DNA from: Delphinus delphis
Lineage: Eukaryota > Chordata > Mammalia > Artiodactyla > Delphinidae
Assembly (NCBI RefSeq): GCF_949987515.2
Contig: NC_082698.1
Coordinates: 29,602,070-29,666,069 of the forward strand
Length of the DNA stretch: 64,000 nt
Reading direction: 5' to 3'
Shown: one piece after another, positions 44,116 through 55,480 of the stretch
How the letters are laid out: each line of letters starts with the position of its first letter
How positions within the stretch are numbered: position 1 is the first letter of the stretch
Program-made: the position numbers and the translations under genes
Notes under the pieces: generated by a model
What the model was told of the DNA's origin: nothing
Databases searched by the model: none
Seen by the model: the letters and a program-made list of their open reading frames with translations, nothing else

Positions 44116-45300
44116 GAACAAACCATCTCTACTCTCTTCACTGGAAGTAACTACCTTTTCCTCTGTATTTGTACACCATTTAGCCCATGTCTTGATGATA
44201 GTATTTGTTTTACTCTTTTGTGTGTCTCCCCGCTGGCCTGTAATTTCCTAGGAGACAAAAATATGAGTTTATTTGTCCTTGTCCTTCCTTCCACCTCAGT
44301 TACCCCTGTGGAGCGTTCATGTTCCCTGGCACACATGTGACCATGTACACACGATGCCAGGACAGTGCTGAGCAAATAAAATGCTCGATAAGCCCCCAAA
44401 ATGACTAACATTACAATCAGGCAGGTTTCAACTGAAAAGGAGGAACTTTTGAACACAGAAGTCAAAAAATTGAACGCTCTGCCTTCAAAAATAACAAAGT
44501 TCCCTATTAGAGAAGATACTCAAGACCTCCAATCTTTCGCAGGGAACGTGGTAGCCTGGCAACTACATCTTCCAGTGGGTGATCGTGCCTTTTAAAGATC
44601 TTTGGGACTCTGAGGTTTTGTAATTCTAACAATACTGGTTAAGTCATGAAAAATAAAATGATCTGGTCCATACGAGAGTCTGCGTGATCCACCCCAAACA
44701 AGTCATGGTCACACTTTCATGGACGTTCTCATTCTCCCTGCCTAGAGACACCTTGATGAGCTTGTCAACTTGGTCAACTCCTTTTCACCCATCACGACTC
44801 AACCAAATGTCCTTTTGTGTTGGCTTGTGCTGTGATTTAGTAAGATGACAGGTGAAGCACTGTGTGTGTTCTGGGCACCACAGTTTAAGGGGAATGTAGG
44901 CAAATTGGGGCATGACCATGGGAGGCTAACCAGAGACGGAGGGGTCTGAAAAACCAAATACTATAAGAAATGGCTAGAAGCACTTAGACAATTTCCGCTA
45001 GAAAAAAGAAAGACTGAGGTGGAATGGGGGCGGTGGGATGGAAGGCATGACAGCCCTCTTCAAGTAGTGAAAGGAATGTCATAGGACACAGGGAGAGCCT
45101 TACTGTGTGTCGTCCAGAAGGCGGGTATAGGACCAAAAGGTTGTAATTAAAAGGAGGCAGATTTCTGTCCTGCTTAAAACCCTCTCAACACCCAGCCCCG
45201 GGCCTTTCCTGTGGTAGGAACACAACGTGTTTTAATTGGATTGGAGTTCAGCAACTAAATAGGCTCACAAAGCTTCCAGAGCAGCCCTCTAGAAAGCCAT
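44116..45300. other. L2 trace, possible ancient repeat, unique DNA
   Basis: About 44130-44390 is L2 3'-end-like in sense ('ggtaatttcctaggagac'-type and 'gtgctgagcaaataaaatgc'). About 44880-45170 ('gcatgacagccctcttcaagt', 'aattaaaaggaggcagattt') resembles an ancient mammalian repeat I cannot name. No gene supported. Confidence 0.45.
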
Positions 45301-45329
45301 GGAAAGTAGTCCTGCTGAAGTGATGTTAG

Positions 45330-45910
45330 ACTGGATTAGACCAGAGAAGGCAAAAGGCGTTCACGTTAGGTCTCAGCCGTGAACGCTGTTGGGCACTGGC
45401 TGCCTGAAACACTGGTGAGAACATTTTGAGACTGCATCTCTGCTTGGCAAACAAGTGTGTGGATGCCCATGGGCAATGTCTGCCGTGGGTAGAGGAGTAG
45501 GGAACAGCAGCAAGAAGGCCAGCCCCGACACTGAAAGGCGCTTTCAACGCTTCAATTGTGTGTTCCTCTGTTGCTGTAGCCTTGTATAGGGGGCTTTCGG
45601 TGGCTCGGGTAACAAGGCAGGTGTGAAATTCAGTAAAGTGTCGTTCAGTCTCCCAAATGGGTGCACGTTGTTGTGTTCTGCGAGGTCCACGTGGAGCCTC
45701 CACCCATGGGCCCCGTGGCTTTCAGATCTGCTCAGCGACCTGCGGCAGCCAGCATCGATCCTGTTTGCTTTCTTAGAAGGAACGGTATTGATCTGTTGGG
45801 CTGTGAAACCTGCTCTTGGGTCGCCTAGTTCCTTGTCTTCAGTGGCCATTTCAAAGTCCCCCAGACACTCCACTTCTATCTGGCTTAGCCTCCAGCTAAC
45901 AATCTACTGA
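45330..45910. other. Unexplained block open on both strands
   Basis: Unusually for this window, frames of 95-125 codons stay open on both strands (minus 45326-45703 and 45544-45873; plus 45623-45910) without any repeat I recognise. The minus products are Arg/Gln/His-rich with no known motif. It could be a decayed processed pseudogene, an unrecognised transposon, or chance in CG-moderate DNA. No splice structure supports a live gene. Confidence 0.3.
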
Positions 45911-46619
45911 GGCTGGGCATCACTGAGCAGCCCCCGCTTAGACCTTCCTTTTTCACCTTCAAACAAAGCCACATTGAACGCCTACCTCTTAGGTGCCAGG
46001 AACAACGCTGGGCACGTGGCATGTGGCTGGCTCCAAATCTCAGTCCGGTGTAGACAACTGAAAAACAGACAGATTACCAAGTCTGATACAGGCAATACTG
46101 GCAAAGGAAAGTGAAGCTGGGGCTAGGTGGAGGCACAGGAGGGGAGCTGAGCTCTGCTGGGGCGTGGCGGGGGCTTGCTGGGGGCTGCTGGGTGCCTTGA
46201 GGGAAGGCGCGGCAGAGGAGGGCGGTGAGTCCTGAAGAATGAGTAAAGATCCCTCCTAAAGCAATGAGTACACTGTTGTAGTTTGGAAGTCACCTCCAGT
46301 GACCTGACAAGAGCTCTAAAGATTGATCAACAAGGTGTGAAATCAGGGCCAGGGCTGGACAAATTGTGAGGAAGATAAAGTCTGGCATTTCCCTTCCTCT
46401 GGACCCTCTCCTTCAGACATGGACACACTGCCTCAGGCCAGGAAACCATCCCTTCCACTAACCCCAGCCCACCCCCGAAGAGGGCACTCTGAACGCTCGT
46501 GCTGCCCCTTCACATGCGGGACTTGTCCATTTAGGGTTCTACTTGGGCCCTACCTCATGTGAATCCTGCCAAGCTCCGGAACACTTGGGTTCCTGCCATC
46601 AGAACTGATCTCCCCCACC
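45911..46619. other. Unique sequence with antisense L2 3' end
   Basis: About 45960-46090 ('aacgcctacctcttaggtgcc') resembles an antisense L2 end. A donor-like GGCG|GTGAGTCC near 46224 has no partner. No gene. Confidence 0.4.
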
Positions 46620-47095
46620 AGGTTTGTAGCAGCGTTATTCACAGTAGCCAAAAGGTGGAAGCAATCCAAGCGTCCATCTGTGGATGAAAGGATAAACCGA
46701 ACATGGTATAGACATACGATGGAATATTATTCAGCTTTAAAAAGGAAGGAAAATCTGACACACACTACAACGTGGGTGAACCTTGAGGACATAGTGCTAA
46801 GTGAAAAAAGCCAGGAGGACAAAAGCTGTATGATTCCACTTATACGAGGTACCTAGAGTAGTTAAGTTCATAAAGACGAAGTAGAATGGTGGCTGCCAGG
46901 GGCTGGGGGAAGAGAGAATGGAGAGTTGTTGTTTAATAGGTACAGACTTTCAGTTTTGCAAGACAGAAGAGTTCCAGAGATTGGTTTCACAAGAATGTGA
47001 ATGTACTTAACACAACTGAACTATATACTTAAAAATAGCTAAAAGGATAAATTTTATGTTTATGCATTTTACCACAATTTAAAAAAAATTTTATT
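46620..47095 (+). mobile_element. Ancient LINE-1 3' end
   Basis: 'gcagcgttattcacagtagcc', 'aggtggaagcaatccaagcg', 'acgatggaatattattcagc', 'gaaaaaagccaggaggacaa', 'ggtggctgccaggggctgg', 'gaactatatacttaaaaata'. Confidence 0.9.
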
Positions 47096-47599
47096 ACAAA
47101 AACAAACAGAAACAAGGCAAACAAACAAACAAGCCTGATCTTCTCCAGAACCGAGCACATGCTCTGAGGGAGCTGGCCTTACAAGTCCTTTCATCCCACA
47201 GCCTCTGATTCTCTGATCTCTGCCAGTTCAGCCAGCAAACTGATTGTGCTAAGTGGGTGATAACAGGATAAAGTGATGCGCCTCCCAGGTAAAATACTGT
47301 CCCATTGATTCTTCCGGAAATCATTACTGGAAGCCAAGGGTCATGGTTAGCGGAGAGACCTTAGAAACTGCGGCGGCTCATGCAGGGAGAGGTTTTTGAG
47401 CTCCACCAGAGGAAACCCATGTTTGTCTTCATCACCGCTTTACCCCAACCCTTGGCACTGGGCCTGGGGCTTAGGACACTCTCAAAATGATTTTATTTTC
47501 CTCAGTAACAGTGAATGAATAAATTAATAAGTAAATGAAGCTGGGCCCTTTAAATGACACAAAGTAGGCAGGCATCTTATGGGAAATGGTGTATTTTCT
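47096..47599. other. Unique sequence
   Basis: No gene. 47440-47530 resembles an L2/MIR 3' end ('ggcactgggcctggggctta', 'gtgaatgaataaattaataa'). Confidence 0.4.
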
Positions 47600-48140
47600 A
47601 CTTGTGTGCTGAACAAGTTGGTCTTGTCTGCTGACACACCTTCTTTTGCAGGAACTACCTCTCCCTCATTCCTGTGGTCTGAAGGACTGTCAACCACTGT
47701 GTCCTTCCCCATGGGCCACAGGGGTGGGCATGTGACCCAGGCTGAGCCAACTATCGTACTTCGTCCTTTAGACCCACTGGTCTTGATGTGGGCACAGAAC
47801 CCAACCAGAGTCAGTGAAAATCCTTCCATGAGATTTGCATGCAACACAAAGATAAAAAGGGCCTCTCTTCCTTTCAGCTTGCAAGTCAGTAGCCATCCTT
47901 CCCACAAACTGGAGAGATCCTGCCTGAGGATGAAGCCATTGGAGCAGGGCCCAAAGCTGGAGAAAAAGAGACAGAATCCTGACTTCAGTATTTTAACCCC
48001 TGGGTGCAGCTCTGCTTAAAGCCAGATGCTCTCCAGAACTTCCCAATTATGGGAGCCAATTAAAATTTTTTTTTCCTTAAGATTGTTTGAATTGGGTTTA
48101 TGGACCTTGCAACAAAGAATCTTGACAAATATAATCCTTT
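47600..48140 (+). mobile_element. Probable ancient repeat, family not named
   Basis: 'gggcatgtgacccaggctgag', 'gatcctgcctgaggatgaag', 'aagagacagaatcctgact', 'gtttgaattgggtttatgga' recur in a mammalian repeat I recall without a firm name. The 146-codon plus frame (47579-48019) lies wholly inside it and is not a gene. Confidence 0.5.
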
Positions 48141-48359
48141 CATTTCAGTTTGAGTGTTTTCCATATGTGTTTCACCTTATGACATTGACTATTTTTAAGA
48201 GTCCACAGAATGTATCCTGCACATCTTTGTATGCAGTGCACCAAGACACAGCGTACAAACCCAGAGAGAAAGAATTAGAAAAGCCAGTGTTTGTCCTAAG
48301 GGACATTCGAATGGACATGAAAGGTGGGGGAGGGAAGAATGTCATTTAACCAGCTTTTT
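48141..48359. other. Unique sequence
   Basis: No feature recognised. Confidence 0.35.
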
Positions 48360-48610
48360 AAAATTATCTGCTACGTGCCATAAATGTGGTACATACTTAT
48401 TTCACAGATAATTGCGGTTCATCATCACCAACCCTAAAAATAAGGTATTATTCTACCCTACAGATAAAATATGGTTCAGAGAGGGTAAACAATTTGCCCA
48501 AGACGACCCAGCTATTAAAGAGGAAGAACAAGTTTTCAAACTCAAGCTTCTGACTCCAAGGTCAGTGGCCTTGCCACTGTGCAAACCTGCCACTCGGACA
48601 GGAGATAAGA
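48360..48610 (+). mobile_element. MIR SINE
   Basis: 'ttattctaccctacagataaa', 'gttcagagagggtaaacaat', 'ttgcccaagacgacccagct', 'ctgactccaaggtcagtggc'. Confidence 0.75.
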
Positions 48611-48654
48611 CAATCTCAAGGAAAGGATAAGGAAAGTAGAGGAATCTGTTCATT

Positions 48655-48960
48655 GGTCCATTCAGTAAATATTCGTTCAGTGTTTGCTATTCACTAATGT
48701 CTGTGACAATACTTATTAAACTAGTGTACAGCACATAAATGTAAAATACCATCAACATGTGCAAGGCACTAGGCTGGGCACTATAGAAGGGGCGTGTGTG
48801 TTGGTGAATAAAACAGCATTTTCCTCAGGGGCATACAATAGAGTAGACCTAGAAATATTGCATGGCAAAGTATGATTAATGGCATAAGATTGGTTCAAAG
48901 TGCTGTGAGTGTTCTGAGCAGGAAATGCTCATACCTGATTGAGGGAGCCGGAAAGACCTC
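48655..48960 (-). mobile_element. Antisense L2 3' end
   Basis: 'ccattcagtaaatattcgttc' and 'gcaaggcactaggctgggca' follow the antisense L2 3' end. Confidence 0.6.
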
Positions 48961-49039
48961 ACCAAAAAAAAGTACATTAAGTAAGTGCAAATAAATGTAT
49001 TGCTTAGGATGTGTATACTCAAGTGCTGATGGGATTTTG

Positions 49040-49190
49040 GAAGGACTGGAAAAGAAAAGAAGGAAAGAAGGAAGGAATGGAGGGAGGGAAGATAGAGGAG
49101 CAAGGAGAGAAGGACAGGGAAGAAAGAAAAGAATGAAAAAGGAAGGGACAGAGGGAAGGAGGGATAAGAAAGGAGGCAAGTGGGCAGACA
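49040..49190 (+). repeat. Polypurine (GA-rich) tract
   Basis: About 150 bp almost entirely A and G on the plus strand, with GGAAGGAAGG and GGGAGGGAAG units. On the minus strand it yields leucine/serine/proline-rich frames that are not genes. Confidence 0.95.
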
Positions 49191-49439
49191 GGCACCAGCT
49201 GCAGCATAGTCCTGGGGCTGTGGCCTGGGTAGCAGGACATGGAACAGGGGTTCTCCTAAGCTTTCTTTCATAGACACGGTTAGGGCGAGATGTCTTCTCA
49301 GTTACTCACTCGACCATGCTACTGATCTCTGCAAAATAACTCAAATTTTTACTTAATCCTGTAACCCTTACCTTTTAAAACAGGAGGAACCTTGTAATTC
49401 CAAAATTCTAAAGGTATTTAACTTGAATGGAACAAGAAG
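49191..49439. other. Unique sequence
   Basis: No feature recognised. Confidence 0.4.
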
Positions 49440-49595
49440 CACTTGGGGAGCTTGCTCTAATGCAGACCCCTAGACCCTATCCCCAAAGATTTGTTTTCCA
49501 CTGGTTTGAGTCCAGGGAATTTGCATTTTTAAAAGCCACTCAGATGAATCTGATGCAAGTATTCTGAGGACCACATTTTGAGAAACATTGGAGTT
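49440..49595. mobile_element. hAT DNA transposon remnant (MER5A-like)
   Basis: 'cttggggagcttgctctaatgc', 'gggaatttgcatttttaaaa', 'ctgaggaccacattttgaga' follow MER5A order, including the inverted terminus 'ttttgagaaac'. Confidence 0.8.
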
Positions 49596-49745
49596 TAACC
49601 CTATTGTTTCACAGGTAAAGAAGTAATAGAGCCCCAGAGAGGTTTAAAGACTTGTGTGAGGTCACACATCTAATTAGTGACAGATCCAGGCCCAGATCAG
49701 GTCTATGGACTCTTAGTCCATTGCTTTTTTCCCATTAGCCTTAAC
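49596..49745 (+). mobile_element. MIR SINE fragment
   Basis: 'attgtttcacaggtaaagaag', 'gagccccagagaggtttaaa', 'gtgaggtcacacatctaatt'. Confidence 0.75.
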
Positions 49746-50060
49746 TGCTCTCCAGCTCAGAATCTGCCCTAAATATTGATACTGTAGGAGGGTAGATCAG
49801 ACCTCAGTTGCCAGAAACATCCATATGGACCATACTCTGAGAACCACAGCTCTGAGTCATCTCAGGGTACAAGATTTCAAAGCTAGCTTCTCCCAGATCC
49901 CAGTGTTAACTTGCACATAGTAAGCACTAAATATATATTTGTTGACTTGATAAATCCTTAGCTGGAATATAAAAAAGAAAAAGAAAAAAGAGGTTCTAGT
50001 GAATCTTCTCAAGCACGCTCATGTGGCATCTCGTTCCCATAAGGTTGCCCTTGATTCAAG
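49746..50060. other. Unique sequence with DNA-transposon and L2 traces
   Basis: 'accatactctgagaaccacag' at about 49830 looks like another hAT terminus. 49905-49945 is an L2/MIR 3' end. Confidence 0.4.
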
Positions 50061-50985
50061 CTAATTTAATGAGTATTTATTGAGCACCTACTACTTTCAA
50101 GGCCATGTGCTTTGGGAAAACAAAAATAAAAGTCAGTTTTTCTATTCTTATGTGTGACACAAGAGAGACGGGTCGGAGGTGTGTTCAAAAAAAGAAGTAT
50201 CTATTCAGGGAAATCAGAGTACACTTTATCTAGATTTCTTTTGAAAGGAATCTTAAAGGCTGAGTAGGATGTTAATAGATGAAATATGAAGGGAAGGTGG
50301 TCCAGATGGGATTCATCTCATTGGCAGCAAGATGTGGAAGAAATAGAAAACAGCCCACTTTGGCTGTAGCTTGGGCACCAACGAGAGAGTAAAGAGATTA
50401 TAAGACGGGGAAGATAATGGAAAGAACCTGTTGTGGAAGAATTAGATTTTGCTTGAAAAATCTGGACTAAATCTGAAACATATTGAGAAATCATTGAAAA
50501 TATTTGACTGCTTTGAAGTTTTAGGAAGATGTTTTTGATAAAGGTGTGTAGGGTGATCAGAAGCCGGGGTATGCAGGAGGCAAGAAGACCAACTGGGAAG
50601 AGAGTCAGTTTGAGAGAGAGGTACTAAAGGTCAAGAAGCGGCCGGAGGCAAAAGTGCAAGCTCATGGCAGCCGGCTGGCTGTGGGGTATAAAAGAGGGAA
50701 TGATATGGATGACTCTAAAGTTTCAAACTTGGTCAAAGGAATAATCAGATATAGGGGAATAGGGAAGCGAGGTTGATCTGGCTTGGGTGATGGTGGTGAA
50801 AATCTTGGTGTTAACATGTTAAGATTAAAGCTTCATAGACCACATACAGCTACCTAGCAAAAAGCTAGTAGTGCTGGAGTTGGAGGTGAGGAGACAGGTG
50901 TCAGGTAGGAGTGTAGAGGAATCATCCACATAGATGTGATCATGGAAGCTACTGGAACGGGTGAGAACAATGAGATATAAATTAT
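50061..50985 (-). mobile_element. Antisense L2 LINE
   Basis: 'taatgagtatttattgagcac', then 'aggaggcaagaagaccaact', 'gatgactctaaagtttcaaa', 'ttaacatgttaagattaaag' match antisense L2 order over 900 bp. Confidence 0.7.
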
Positions 50986-50999
50986 AAAGGGAGAACAGT

Positions 51000-51850
51000 G
51001 AAGAGGGCTATAATGGTTATAAGTTTCAACTGCAAATAACAGAAAGTTCTACACATTATGATTTAAATAATAGAAGGAACTTCAGGCTGAGCACAAGATC
51101 CCTGGAGACTGCCCTGTTACCTCACCACCAACCAATGAGAAGAAAGTAACCCACTCTGTAGCCCTCACCCTAAATTTTGCCTATTAAAAATTTCTCCCCC
51201 AAAACCATCAGGGAGTTCGGGTTTTTTTGAGCATAAGGCACCTGTTCTCCTTGTTTGGCCCTGTGATAAACCTTTCTCTGCTCAAAATAATAATAATAAA
51301 TTATAAATAAATAAATAAAACAAGGGATCTATTGACTTCTGTAACTGTAAAATCCAGTAAAGTGGGCTTCAGGCATGGTTCAGTCGGGAATCTGGATCCA
51401 CTATGCTTCAGTTTTCTAAACCCTTCTCTATTCCGTGTTTTGCCTTCACCTTTACACTAGATTCTCTCAAGGTTGTAAGCTGGTGGCCAGCAGCAATTAG
51501 ATTTAATGCTTTATCAATCATACCAAGAGGAGAGAAAGAACTGGCTTCCCTCAACTATAAAACTAAAGTCTTGAGCTTTGTTCTAGTTGAATCACCATAG
51601 GTCACGTGTAAATGTCACATGTTGATTGCTTTGGTCTTCTTTTCCCTGAACCATCACTGAGGGAAGAGGAATGGGTTTATACTAAAGGGCTTAGATCAGT
51701 CATAAGCTCACCATGAGAGCTGGAAATGAAATCAATTCCATCCAATTCCCCTGGCAGCTGTACAATGGGAGGTAGGGATAATTTAGAGTTCACTAAAAGG
51801 TCCCAGAACAGATTCTTCTGCAGGTACAACACTGGTAGAATGGAAGGAGC
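51000..51850 (+). mobile_element. Ancient repeat (unnamed) split by an LTR fragment
   Basis: 'ggttataagtttcaactgcaa' before and 'ggcttcaggcatggttcagtc', 'gcttcagttttctaaaccct', 'accatcactgagggaagagg' after the inserted LTR piece belong to one ancient family. A related segment lies at 61,130-61,280. Confidence 0.5.
51080..51320 (+). mobile_element. Endogenous-retrovirus LTR fragment with A-rich tail
   Basis: LTR-like order: 'cctcaccaccaaccaatgag', a TATTAAAA box-like site at about 51181, 'gcacctgttctccttgtttg', a GATAAA poly(A)-signal variant (51265-51270), then 13 nt later an A-rich tail (AATAAT repeats, 51284-51320). No viral gene is present. The 3' LTR terminus (U5) is absent: the element stops where an mRNA would be cleaved. 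Confidence 0.55.
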
Positions 51851-52514
51851 TCTAAGGAAATTGCTCTGCCATGGAACCCCAGACCAGAGAAAGTCTCAAC
51901 GAGGACACAATAGCCAACAAGGTGGTGGGGATGATGACTGATAAAAGGTCATTTGTTTGGGTGATTAAGAAAATGACTGGTGGCCTTGAGTTGGCAGCTT
52001 TGGTTGCGTGTTGGGCATCAGCTAAAGAGAGCAAAAGGCTGAGAAGGAACTGGAAGATGAGAAGGTGACATGTAGACTATTCTTTCAGCAAGAGGGATGG
52101 TGATGGAAGAGAAGAGTAGTTCGGGGGAGAAGGGAAACCTTATTGCTTTTAGGAATAGGATATTTGCAGGCTGTGGGGAAAGATCAGGAGAAGAGGGAGA
52201 AAAAGATGATGTGAGAAGAGGAGAATAACTAATGCAGCATGGTTTTGAAGAGAAAGGAGGAAATGAGGTCAAATATGCTAGAAGGAGGTTTGTTTGGAGA
52301 GGAAATTGGACACCTCTCCCTTGCAGATCAGCCCAGGAGGGGAGCTAGGGTGAAAATAGAAAGGTTGCCTTGGAAGGAAGCTGAGGAAACTTGAGGACAC
52401 ATGCCTATAACTTTCTCAGTAAAACCACCTCTGGAGGGTGAGGGTAGCTGAACACCCCAGGCAGGTCCAGAAGATTTGGAACAACCCCTGGAGGAATACA
52501 CTAGGAGGTTACAA
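51851..52514. other. Purine-rich unique sequence
   Basis: Possibly an old repeat with no confident assignment. Open frames on both strands are unsupported. Confidence 0.35.
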
Positions 52515-52970
52515 AACAAGAATAAAAAGACTGGAGAATTGCAAATTAGTGCAGTCTTTCTGGAGAGCAGCCTGGCACCTTGCAACAAAAGTCGTGAAAG
52601 TGTTCCTAGCCTTTGACCCAATAATCCTCCTTCTAGGAATATACACCATGAAAATAACTGAAAAGCAAATAGACACTATTTGCAAGAAGATGTTTATTGT
52701 TGCCCTGTTCATTATTGGAAAACCCTGGAAATTGCCCAAATGCTCCACAACTGGGGAATGGTTAAGCAAACTATGGGACATTAATATGGTAGAATATTAT
52801 ATAACCATTTCAAATGATAAATGTGAGTTCTCAATACATGAGAAAGTGTATACAGACAAATGTTAGGTGAACAAGGTAGAGTACGAAATGGGATGGATAA
52901 GTTGATTTCTACCCTGGAAAATGATGCTTATACAATGATGGTTCATAAAAGGTCACTGAATTACACAAAC
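52515..52970 (+). mobile_element. Ancient LINE-1 3' region
   Basis: 'agtctttctggagagcagcc', 'ctttgacccaataatcctcc', 'ctaggaatatacaccatgaa', 'caactggggaatggttaagc', 'atatggtagaatattatata': an old L1 ORF2/3' end. The 142-codon frame over it (52438-52866) is L1-derived. Confidence 0.85.
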
Positions 52971-53539
52971 AGTTGGTGTGAGGAGGTGAAGAGATTTTTT
53001 TCTCCTTTAGAAAATTGTTTAAATACACATTTTTTAAGGAGGTGCCGAGCAGCTGAAGCTAGTCAGCATGGCTTTGCAGTGAAGCTGATCTGCAGGGCTC
53101 TCAGGCAATCTCCTCTCGCAGGGAAAATGAAAGTGGGGGGCTTTCAGAGACAAAGACTGATAAAGTGGTGGGTGAGGACAGCAGGGGTCACCAAGAGATG
53201 ACTAAGTTCTTCGCTGAAATGGTTCATCGTGGGGCAGGCTTTGTAGCAACGCGAGCAAAGACAGGACACATGGGGCTATTCAGGAAATTGGAAGGAGGGG
53301 AGAAACTGAAGATCCCAGGGGCTGAAAAGTTGTGCTGATGGAAGTGGATGAGTGGGAGCTTTGGGGGTCCTCAGAGGGGTGTCACAGAACTTGGGGTCAT
53401 GGGGTGATGAGAAAGTGAGAACTGAGTGTGGTTGGGAGGTGGGGGTGGAGAGAGGTCCCTGGAGTAAGCAAGGTAGAAGGATGGTGATATTAGAGAAACT
53501 TGTCTACAATGAACAGAAAAGTACAAGAAACACAATGGC
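52971..53539. other. Unique sequence with L1/L2-like traces
   Basis: 'gatttttttctcctttagaaa' (52993) may belong to the L1 3' UTR. The rest is G-rich and unassigned. No gene. Confidence 0.35.
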
Positions 53540-53660
53540 CATTCATTCATTTATCCACCCAACAAATACTTCTTGAGCTCTAATTATGTACTAGGCACTG
53601 TTTTAGGCAGTAGGGAACCAGCAGTGAACAAAACAATGAGATTTGCCCTACTGGCGATTG
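53540..53660 (-). mobile_element. Antisense L2 3' end
   Basis: 'cattcatttatccacccaaca', 'tgtactaggcactgttttag', 'agtgaacaaaacaatgagat'. Confidence 0.85.
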
Positions 53661-54739
53661 CACCCCTCAGGGTGGCCCTGACCCACATTTCCTCTGGATT
53701 GCAGGTCCTAGTTTATGATCGGTATTCAGTTACCTTTTGTTACATGAACACAGAAATGAGATGAATCCCGTTGGTCTTTCAGAGTGGGGTCCATTCAGTG
53801 TGCTTGAGCCCCGGAAGCACAGGGAGGGCAGGTCCTCAGGGCTGCTGACCTGCCCTGGAGCAGCTGGAGAGTTGCTGCCCCACGAAGCGGGACAATAACG
53901 AGGAAGGGGTCAGCTGGAGAGGAGAGGAGACACCATCCTTTCTAGAACCAGAGGGAGTGATAAGAAGATTGATGCAAGGATAGGCTATTGCATGATGAAG
54001 AGTATATTCATGGAGTGTTCTTGGGGTTTTCCGTGGAGTCATTCATTCACCATTTACCGGGCGTCACCTGGGTGCACAGCTCTGGACGAGGGATGGTGGT
54101 GCCTGCAGAGATGAAAGAAACTCAGCTGCTGTTCTCAGAAAGTTTACACGTTTTAAAATCAGAGTTGGTCTTGAAAACTGGGGCTAAAGAAGAGAGGCAT
54201 TCCTCCTGAATCCCCCAGTGAAGGAAGAAGCTGTGAGACAGCTGGGCTCTATCCCCTCCAGAATTACCTGAAACCTGGGGCAGAAACCAGAACACCAGCC
54301 TGTGCAGGTTTTCCAGGGCTTAGCCTGAAGCCGGAGGAGCACTGGGGCCTGGGATGCAGGAGAGAGAACCTGAAATACTGCTCAAGGAGCTGAGGTTGGG
54401 GAGGGCACAGAAAGGGATGGCCAGAGGGGCTGCTGACTGGGGAGAGAGAGAGGGGTGGGGTGATGGGGGCTCATTCTGGGGAGGTGGCAGAGAACTTTCT
54501 CCAGAGCCTTACCTTGTCCAGGGGAAAATGGATAAAAGACTTCAGAGCAAGTAGTATTATGCCCTGGAGGCAGAGAAAGCCTGAGCTCACAGAGATGCGG
54601 AAGGGCATGGATGGATGGGATCTGGCTCGGGAGCTAGACACCACCACAGGTCCCCCTGCCAGTCTACCTAAGGGGCTGCGGGCACCAAAGCCAGGGGGAG
54701 GGGGTCATTCAGCCCGTCAGCAAAATTTATTGAGTTCAA
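53661..54739. other. G-rich unique sequence
   Basis: About 54030-54150 is a second antisense L2-like end ('cattcattcaccatttaccg'). 54430-54560 has G-rich runs. Open frames lack support. No gene called. Confidence 0.4.
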
Positions 54740-54930
54740 GCCTTGCTGGTTTCTACTTCCTGCTCTGCCACGATTTAGCCATGTGTCCTTGGACAGGTCA
54801 CTTCACATCTCCGAGCCTCAGTTTCTTCATCTGCAAAACAGGTTTAATAACCTGGAGGATCACATGAAATCATGTACATGAAGGACCTTCAGAGTGCTGA
54901 GTAAGCCCTCAGTACGTGCTAGCTAGTGCA
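54740..54930 (+). mobile_element. MIR SINE
   Basis: 'ctgctctgccacgatttagcc', 'ccttggacaggtcacttcac', 'gcctcagtttcttcatctgc'. Confidence 0.9.
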
Positions 54931-55480
54931 TGTTTTTATTAAGAACTACGCCTAGTTCCGTGGGAGGTACAAAAAGGAGCAAGATACAGCCCTCCTCCCC
55001 TTCCTCCTAGAACTCCCTGTAATGAGGAGAGACAGATATAAACAAAGGATTACAACCAACTAGAATATAGTGGGGTCATTGTTAAAAGAGTAGCATGCCT
55101 GCTATGGGAGCCTGGAGGAGGAAATCATTAGTTCTGCCTGGACAGGTCAGGGAGGACTTCCCAGAGGAGGGGACATTTGAGCTGGGCTGTTAAGCAGATC
55201 ACCTAGCAGAGAAGAAGGAGAAAGGCACTACAGGCAGAGCAGCCGCCTTGAGCAAAAGCAGCATGGGACTGGGGAACAGTGACTAGTGCAGCTAGCCTGC
55301 AGCCCAGCAGGGGAGATGGGTAGAGGGCTGGAGGGTCATTTGGGGTCAGTCTGGGAAGAGCGTTGAGCCAAGGGCCTGGGCTAAGACGTGTAGATGGATT
55401 CCTGCCGCAGTGGGCTGTTTCTGAGCATTTGTCAGCAAGGGAGTGACGTGCTCAGGAGAGATGTCTGCGGGTTGGAGGAC
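54931..55480 (-). mobile_element. Antisense L2 LINE
   Basis: 'acgcctagttccgtgggagg', 'caggtcagggaggacttcc', 'ggggacatttgagctgggc', 'ggcactacaggcagagcagc' in antisense L2 order. Confidence 0.65.

Noticed and set aside
47579..48019. 146-codon plus frame
   Set aside because: Lies wholly within an ancient interspersed repeat, without splice sites.
48876..49277. 133-codon Ser/Leu/Pro-rich minus frame
   Set aside because: Complement of the polypurine tract; low-complexity artefact.
52438..52866. 142-codon plus frame
   Set aside because: Second half is ancient L1 ORF2/3' end; no gene-like start or splicing.
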